The position numbers were made by a program, and so were the translations under genes. The notes under the pieces were generated by a model, which searched no databases, was not told where the DNA came from, and was given only the letters and a program-made list of their open reading frames with translations. From Blastomyces gilchristii SLH14081 (lineage: Eukaryota; Ascomycota; Eurotiomycetes; Onygenales; Ajellomycetaceae), in the NCBI RefSeq assembly GCF_000003855.2, contig NW_003101662.1, positions 261,136-325,135 on the forward strand: 64,000 bases of DNA. The letters are read 5' to 3'. The stretch's first letter is position 1. Each line of letters opens with the position of its first letter. Below, one piece after another: positions 58,662 through 64,000 of the stretch.

Positions 58662-60233
58662 TCAAACACGGAACTCGGTGTCCAGCCAATGCCTCACTAC
58701 AATCTTCCCTTCCTCGAATTTCTTCTTCGGCATTCGAACAATGATAGCCGCATGGCTGTGGAACACCTTGTGGATATGGACCGGGTATTTCCGGAACCCA
58801 ACAGAATTGAGGCTGTCGATTATCGCGAATTGTAACGGCGTTAGTGCCAAAGTGGGGGTTTCCGGAACACCGATTTTAGCTTCAGGCGGAGGAGAAAGGG
58901 AGGAGGAAGAAGCAGATCGGTCAACGATGCCGCCGTTGCCAGCCTGGTTCAAGGGTTTTCGTGATGAAACGCTTAGGGACTGTTCAATCCCTGGAATAGA
59001 TGACTGGGATTGACTCTTTGGGGAAGATATGCTCTCAGCCGTGTCATCATCATCACGAAAGGGGTATTCCGGTTTCTGGGAGGCATTTACGGTCTCATAC
59101 ATGTCCTCAACGACACTTCGCATCTCTTCCACGACCAGCGGAACTTTGTACGACCCGAAAAATACGCCAGACTTGCCCTCTTCATGACTGCGGATGCGCC
59201 TTTTACTGCGAATGGTTTGAATGGCAGCATTTATGAGGTAAAGAATTGATGCAATTGGCACGAATATACATAAAAACACGTAGAGGGGTAGTCCAGTGAG
59301 GAAGGACATGCTCCGCGCAATCATCCATCTACGGAATGGCGCAGACTCTTTCTGGCTTTTGACAGTGATATATCGATGCGGATTCACAATAACAGGCGAG
59401 TAATCCTGCAAGTAGTTTATCTGGTATTTGTCCAGTTCCATAAAGGGGTCTGTTTTCGATATTCCCGTTGTATAGAACACAGCGGCCTTATCATTGACGA
59501 TGTTCGCGTAAAGACTTCGGTGTTTGAACTTTGCCAGACCCAGCATGAATATACTGCCTGGGGTCGCAAGAACGCTGAGCAGCGGTTTGCCAGTGTCCCG
59601 GAACGAATCGATCATGAAGAGCTGCCGGCCAGACGCCGAGATTGTCCTGGCTCCAAGCACGTTCCAAAAGTGGTTTTTTCTTGCTGGGCTTCTTACTCCC
59701 ACATGGGGAGTTGCAAAGGTTGTAAAATTGACAGGTTGGATCTTATCGAAGTATCCCTTGGCATACAGAAGTCCAATCGCATATCGAGCTACCAAACCGC
59801 CCAAAGAGTAGCCAACAATGCTCAGTTTCTGGATATCGTAGTCTTGGTCATATAAAGTTTCCAAGGCCTCTTCGATCTCGTGGGCTACACGCTCCCCACC
59901 CAGCTCAATACCATCGTAGGTGAGTGATCCAGTGTTGCGCTTCACAGCCAGGATGTAAAGTTTGTCTGCATGTTTCTCTCGTAAGGCACCCGCGATATAG
60001 TCGAGGTGGGAAGGATTACCATGTAGCCTAAACAATCAGTGGTCAACTCATCAGTTCCAAGGCAGTTTTGTTAAAATTAGCAAAGGGTTTAAAACAATCA
60101 GGTAGCGGTTCGTACTGTGAGCTCCGTTGGTAAATAAATGGCGGCAAACTTACCCGTGAACTAGGACGCAAATATGATTTGCATGCTTCTTGCCGGCGGG
60201 AGGGTAAGCTCGAACTTCTGCGTCTTCTTTCAT
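58662..60233 (-). CDS. DUF676 serine lipase/phospholipase, Lpl1/Rog1-like
   Basis: Two exons (60233-60154, 60027-58662; 126-base intron) give 481 aa. The first exon supplies the start of the alpha/beta-hydrolase core (ICVLVHG, joined to LHGNPSHLDYIA), with the oxyanion-hole HG. The nucleophile elbow is GYSLGG with Ser101, followed by FATPHVGVRSP. These are the hallmarks of the DUF676 family, which includes yeast Rog1 and the lipid-droplet phospholipase Lpl1. A hydrophobic hairpin at about 265-300 (LTGLPLYVFLCIFVPIASIL) suits monolayer or membrane attachment. The second half carries a Ser/Pro-rich insert before a conserved C-terminus with HSHAAIIVR. The closest match by layout is Lpl1, which would place it on lipid droplets. 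That is inference. It diverges from the REX3-like gene across a 992-base shared upstream region. Confidence 0.9.
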
Positions 60234-61225
60234 GGTGCTGGAATCAAATTAGCCACCAGAACGTGGGGAGTTCAACCGCAAAGAGGAGGGAAAGTTGGAG
60301 GTCGACATGGGACGTGGGGTGTTTGTCTCTCTTGTGCCGTTACTACTACCCTATCGCGGTATCGCGTTGCCTTGTAATTCCGCCGCTTGTTTGCCGAGCG
60401 CTTAGTTAAGTTACCAGCAAGAGCTCACTTGGCGCCAAACCTTCCACCTCACCTCAACACCGTGCTCAAGGCCCTTGACCTGACGACTTTGCTTCGAACG
60501 GCTCTTCTCACCTCTTACTACTAGCCAGCGAACTGCAGGTACAGGCAGTGCGTGTGTATGGATGCCCACAACCTTGCCACTTCAGGAAGCCAATAACTCA
60601 GCTGGGCATGAACTCCGTAACGAGCGCAAAGGACGAGATGTCAACCGGATCTTTAATCCTTTTATATTGACGGCCCCGTGCAAGTTTCCCCGCTGGCAAG
60701 AGTCCTTACATTATACACTATTTATTCGAAGGAAAATCACTAGGCATCTCAGCTTCATCGCATCTTATGCTGGCGACGTGGCGGCACTGATTGGAGCTTC
60801 ATCTTGAGCTTCGATATCGGTCACATCGTCACCATTTTATTATTTAACACGTCGACAACCGCCAGTTCTAGCATTTTGCCCGGCCATTTCATGAACTAGG
60901 CCGAGTTGCTGGATCGCCAAGAACGCGCGCCAACCGGGCAACCGCAGCTTTTGTCTCATTGCTGCATACCAGCCTCGAAGTATCTATCGAGAACAAAATA
61001 ATAGCCTTTGGTCTAGATTACTGTGACGGCTTTATTGATGATCCCTTCGGCTGGTTTCAACTACTGCTCAAACAATGCCATAGTTGGGAGGTAAAGAAAC
61101 ACAACGTCTAACTTCAGAAGTGGGATATTTTATCCGTCTTTTTTGTAGGCGGAAAGCTTTCCAGCAAAGCTGAGAGTTTTGATCTGAGATTCTAGCTGTA
61201 AAAGCAGTACAGGGAAAGACAAAAC
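60234..61225. promoter_or_regulatory. Shared upstream region of the divergent lipase and REX3 genes
   Basis: The two genes start outward from this 992-base region. No further gene is seen. Frames such as 60562-60807 show no known motif. No clear TATA box lies near either ATG. Confidence 0.5.
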
Positions 61226-63355
61226 ATGATGTTTAATCATCTGGGTCTTTTTAAAAATGTCCTTTGTCCCGAGGGCGACCGTTGTGGGCTTTTAAACTGC
61301 ATTTTTAGTCATACAAACAAAGAATGCATCCCTAGATCCGTCGTTCCTCCACCTCTTTCAACTCCCGTATCCGATGCCGTTTCTCCTGCTGCTTCTATGG
61401 ACGATGAACCTCTTCGGAAAAGAAGACGAATTGAGGGCGCCCCCGAGACTAGAATTCCCAATGGCAAGGAGCAGGAACAAATATCTAAAAGTAGAGGAAA
61501 CGGAGTCGTAAAAGAATTGCACGAGAACCCAAATCGTCCTTCTCATGGAAATTCTCGGAATTTGATATCTGTCACCAGAACTGTTTCTCCTCCTACTGTT
61601 TCTCGTCGGGTCACTGCGAGCACTGCGGGAAGGCTGCCTAGATCGACGCCTTCTAATACAGCAAAACAAAATGGAGACACCCATCCCCAAAGACAAATAA
61701 AGAAGGAACCACTAAACCCGAGGCACATTGCTAGACCTCCAGCATCACACACAGTTCGTATGTCAATCCTAACCAAGCTTCACGATGCGATGGTCCAGCT
61801 CAATCAGGAGGTTATCAAAAAAAATGATTCGTCCAAGCAGGCTCTTATTCTCTCTGCTGATGAGCTCGTGGCGATGGCCCTTGATGAAGAGGAGGAAGCC
61901 GCAAAGGAGCATTCTTCGGTATACGCCAATGTGATAAAACTCCGCATTGCGAAGCTTAGAAAGATGGCCAGAGACGAGTGGGAAAATAACGTGTCAACGT
62001 ATATTGTCGCTAAATTCGGTCTGCCAGCAGGGAATAAAAAGTCAGAAGAGCCGGATGGGGAAATATCAACAGGATTAAACAACGAAGAAGAAATATCTCT
62101 CCTTTCGAAACTCCATGCGTCCCGAGAACATTTAGACAAAGCTGGATATGTCACCGCCGCTCCTACGAATGACGAGATCGAAGTGGCAAAGCGCGGCGCT
62201 GAGGCGGCTCAAGGATGGGAGCAATGCGAGCGCTGCAATGGCAGGTTCCAAGTCTTCCCAGGTCGAAGGGAGGATGGGCTTTTAGCCACGGGAGGGCCCT
62301 GCACCTACCATCACTCGAGGCCACTTCGACCACTAAAGAAAAAAACAGACCAAATCACTGGTCACAAGGAATCTTACTATCCATGTTGCAACGAAACAAT
62401 CGGGACATCTTCTGGTTGTACGAAAGCTAAATGGCATGTCTTCAAAGTGTCGGAAGTTAAACGGTTAGCTGCAGTGCTGCAGTTCAAAGAAACACCCAGA
62501 CAGTCCAATAAACCCACATTACCTCCAGTCTGTTTCGACTGCGAGATGGGCTATACCACCCTAGGCCTTGAACTCATCCGTCTCACAGCCATCTCATGGC
62601 CAGAAGGGAAGACCCTCCTGGACATTTTAGTAAAACCAATCGGGGAAATCCTCGACCTAAACTCCCGCTATTCTGGTGTCCGCCCGGAACACTTCATCAA
62701 TGCCAGCCCACATGATGCCTCCTCCTCGACCGCTTCGCCCACTGTGGCTACAAGTCCTACTATACAACCAGATTCACAGCAAACGCCACAACCATCCTCT
62801 GACGAAAATAACGCCTCCCAATCACAGGCCCTCCGCGTCGTCGACTCCCCTAGCACCGCCCGCGACCTCCTCTTCCAACTACTCCAACCGGAAACTCCTC
62901 TAATCGGCCACGCACTCGAAAACGACCTCAACGCATGCCGCATCATCCACCCAACAATCGTCGACACCGCGCTCCTCTACCCGCACCCAGGCGGCCTGCC
63001 ATACCGCTTTGGCCTACGGGCGCTCACCCGCAAATTCCTGAATCGACATATACAGGCAGGTGGCGGCGAGGTGGGGCATGACTCCCTGGAAGATGCGAAG
63101 GCGACGGGAGATTTGGTTAGGCTTAAGATTCGGGAGACGTGGAGGGCGTTGCAGAGGGTTGGCTATTCTTTTGAGAAGGGAAGGTTGGTGGCTCCTCTGG
63201 GGGGAGGGGTGAAGGATGGCGTTGCGACGGGCCAGGAGAAAGGATCTGGTATATTGAGTGGTGGTGGTGGTGGTAGTGGTGTTTTGGGTCGTGGGGCGGG
63301 GACGAAAAGGAAAGAAGGCGAGGAAGGGGTGGCTATCCCTGGAAATCAGATGTAA
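61226..63355 (+). CDS. RNA exonuclease, REX3-like (DEDDh)
   Basis: A single exon of 709 aa. An N-terminal CCCH zinc-finger-like segment (CPEGDRCGLLNCIFSH) is followed by a long disordered region with basic patches and a helical middle domain. The C-terminal 3'-5' exonuclease has CFDCEMGYTT with Asp438 and Glu440 (Exo I), GHALENDLNACRIIHPTIVD with Asp567 (Exo II) and HDSLEDAKATGDL with His618 and Asp623 (Exo III), the full DEDDh set. Layout matches fungal Rex3, which trims RNase MRP RNA and other small RNAs in yeast. Between Exo I and Exo II sits an insertion of about 45 residues rich in Ser, Thr, Gln and Pro (residues about 495-535), not typical of the fold. The C-terminus ends in Gly-rich repeats. 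ATG codons at 61226 and 61229 are adjacent, and the first was taken. Confidence 0.9.
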   Translation: MMFNHLGLFKNVLCPEGDRCGLLNCIFSHTNKECIPRSVVPPPLSTPVSDAVSPAASMDDEPLRKRRRIEGAPETRIPNGKEQEQISKSRGNGVVKELHENPNRPSHGNSRNLISVTRTVSPPTVSRRVTASTAGRLPRSTPSNTAKQNGDTHPQRQIKKEPLNPRHIARPPASHTVRMSILTKLHDAMVQLNQEVIKKNDSSKQALILSADELVAMALDEEEEAAKEHSSVYANVIKLRIAKLRKMARDEWENNVSTYIVAKFGLPAGNKKSEEPDGEISTGLNNEEEISLLSKLHASREHLDKAGYVTAAPTNDEIEVAKRGAEAAQGWEQCERCNGRFQVFPGRREDGLLATGGPCTYHHSRPLRPLKKKTDQITGHKESYYPCCNETIGTSSGCTKAKWHVFKVSEVKRLAAVLQFKETPRQSNKPTLPPVCFDCEMGYTTLGLELIRLTAISWPEGKTLLDILVKPIGEILDLNSRYSGVRPEHFINASPHDASSSTASPTVATSPTIQPDSQQTPQPSSDENNASQSQALRVVDSPSTARDLLFQLLQPETPLIGHALENDLNACRIIHPTIVDTALLYPHPGGLPYRFGLRALTRKFLNRHIQAGGGEVGHDSLEDAKATGDLVRLKIRETWRALQRVGYSFEKGRLVAPLGGGVKDGVATGQEKGSGILSGGGGGSGVLGRGAGTKRKEGEEGVAIPGNQM

Positions 63356-63935
63356 AATCTCTTCCTCCCGCCCTTTTTTTCTACAACATTTTCAACAATA
63401 GATAGATGGCCTGAGATTTATATTTCTAGTCTGGTTTCGGCTGAATTTTGCCATTGTTTTTAAATCGACATGCCATCTTTCTCGTCTCTCCCTCCTAGAT
63501 TTACAACTTCAACATCTGTTTACCTTTTATTACTAAAAACCCTTATTCCTGTGCGAGACAGAACACCCATCCGCACATGGTATCGGGCTTGGTGCGTTGT
63601 ACGCACCACGACTCCACCTTCCAACACGCTGGATGCGAGATTGACCTCACTACGATCAATTTACAGAAGTACGCACAGTATTAAATGGAGAGCGGAACAC
63701 ATTCGGAAATGTTCTATGAAACCATAGCGCGGGGAATATAGTTTTTATGATTTCCTGAAAATCTCACGGAGAATCCCTATCATCATCGATCATCTAACTG
63801 AGGGGATAAAGCTAATGAAAAAAAAAATGATGTAGAGAATCATCGTAGACGTTCATTCATTCCATCAAAATAAAATAAAATAATCCCTGCGTTAAATCAC
63901 ATCCTTTCCTTTTTCAAATTTTAGGTCCCTCAAAT
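63356..63935. other. Convergent intergenic region
   Basis: Lies between the REX3-like gene and the partial minus-strand gene at the window edge. An 85-codon plus-strand frame (63470-63727) has no recognisable motif. Confidence 0.5.
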
Positions 63936-64000
63936 CTAATCCTCATCCTCATCCGCCTCGTCGCCGACAACGTTGTAGAACCGGAGCTCATAGACACCCT
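63936..64000 (-). CDS. 3' end of a gene running off the window
   Basis: On the minus strand the last 65 bases read open into a stop at 63936-63938, encoding GVYELRFYNVVGDEADEDED. The acidic tail after a beta-like hydrophobic stretch looks like a genuine C-terminus. I do not recognise the family. Only the end is visible. Confidence 0.5.
   Translation of the reverse strand, partial: GVYELRFYNVVGDEADEDED

Overview
The window looks like nuclear DNA of a filamentous ascomycete, most likely a eurotiomycete of the order Onygenales (Histoplasma/Blastomyces/Emmonsia-like). That placement is an inference. It rests on short GT-AG introns (about 50-340 bases), a typical fungal gene set, large intergenic gaps, and a 4.5 kb AT-rich, CpG-poor block that reads as repeats mutated by RIP (repeat-induced point mutation, C:G to T:A). 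Splice sites were placed by eye from GT/AG signals, reading-frame continuity and family similarity. Every multi-exon model given here closes in frame from ATG to stop.

Layout. 1-4560: AT-rich, gene-free degenerate repeats with two inverted tRNA-like SINE-type fragments. 4799-6730 (-): broken catalase pseudogene on the border of that block. 8347-11216 (+): transketolase. 12101-13652 (-): spermidine synthase. 13653-18901: mostly featureless. 18902-19720 (-): Yap/AP-1-like bZIP factor. 19721-29545: a 9.8 kb gap with no recognisable gene but a compact array of CCAAT boxes. 29546-30943 (+): G-protein alpha subunit of the divergent fourth fungal type. 32580-33905 (+): mS38/Cox24-type mitochondrial protein. 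36045-37102 (-): V-ATPase proteolipid subunit c. 37550-39643 (-): unrecognised protein with a mitochondrial-type leader. 41503-42006 (+): Pmp3-type plasma-membrane proteolipid. 45037-47493 (+): CFEM-domain single-pass membrane protein. 48464-50875 (+): uncharacterised fungal protein of about 800 aa. 52581-53969 (-): HAD class IIA hydrolase of the HDHD5/CECR5 type. 58662-60233 (-): DUF676 lipase of the Lpl1/Rog1 type. 61226-63355 (+): REX3-like RNA exonuclease. 63936-64000 (-): 3' end of a further gene that runs off the window.

The genes are a housekeeping and signalling mixture (pentose phosphate, polyamine, vacuolar acidification, mitochondrial translation, lipid turnover, RNA processing). 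Each has its own promoter, and no biosynthetic cluster or operon-like arrangement is visible. The more unusual items are the RIP-marked border with the dying catalase, the divergent G-alpha, the CFEM receptor-like protein, the unknown mitochondrial-type protein, short palindromic and nonamer motifs enriched between genes, and a very cysteine-rich candidate mini-exon near 58.1 kb. No clearly new multi-gene system could be demonstrated from sequence alone.
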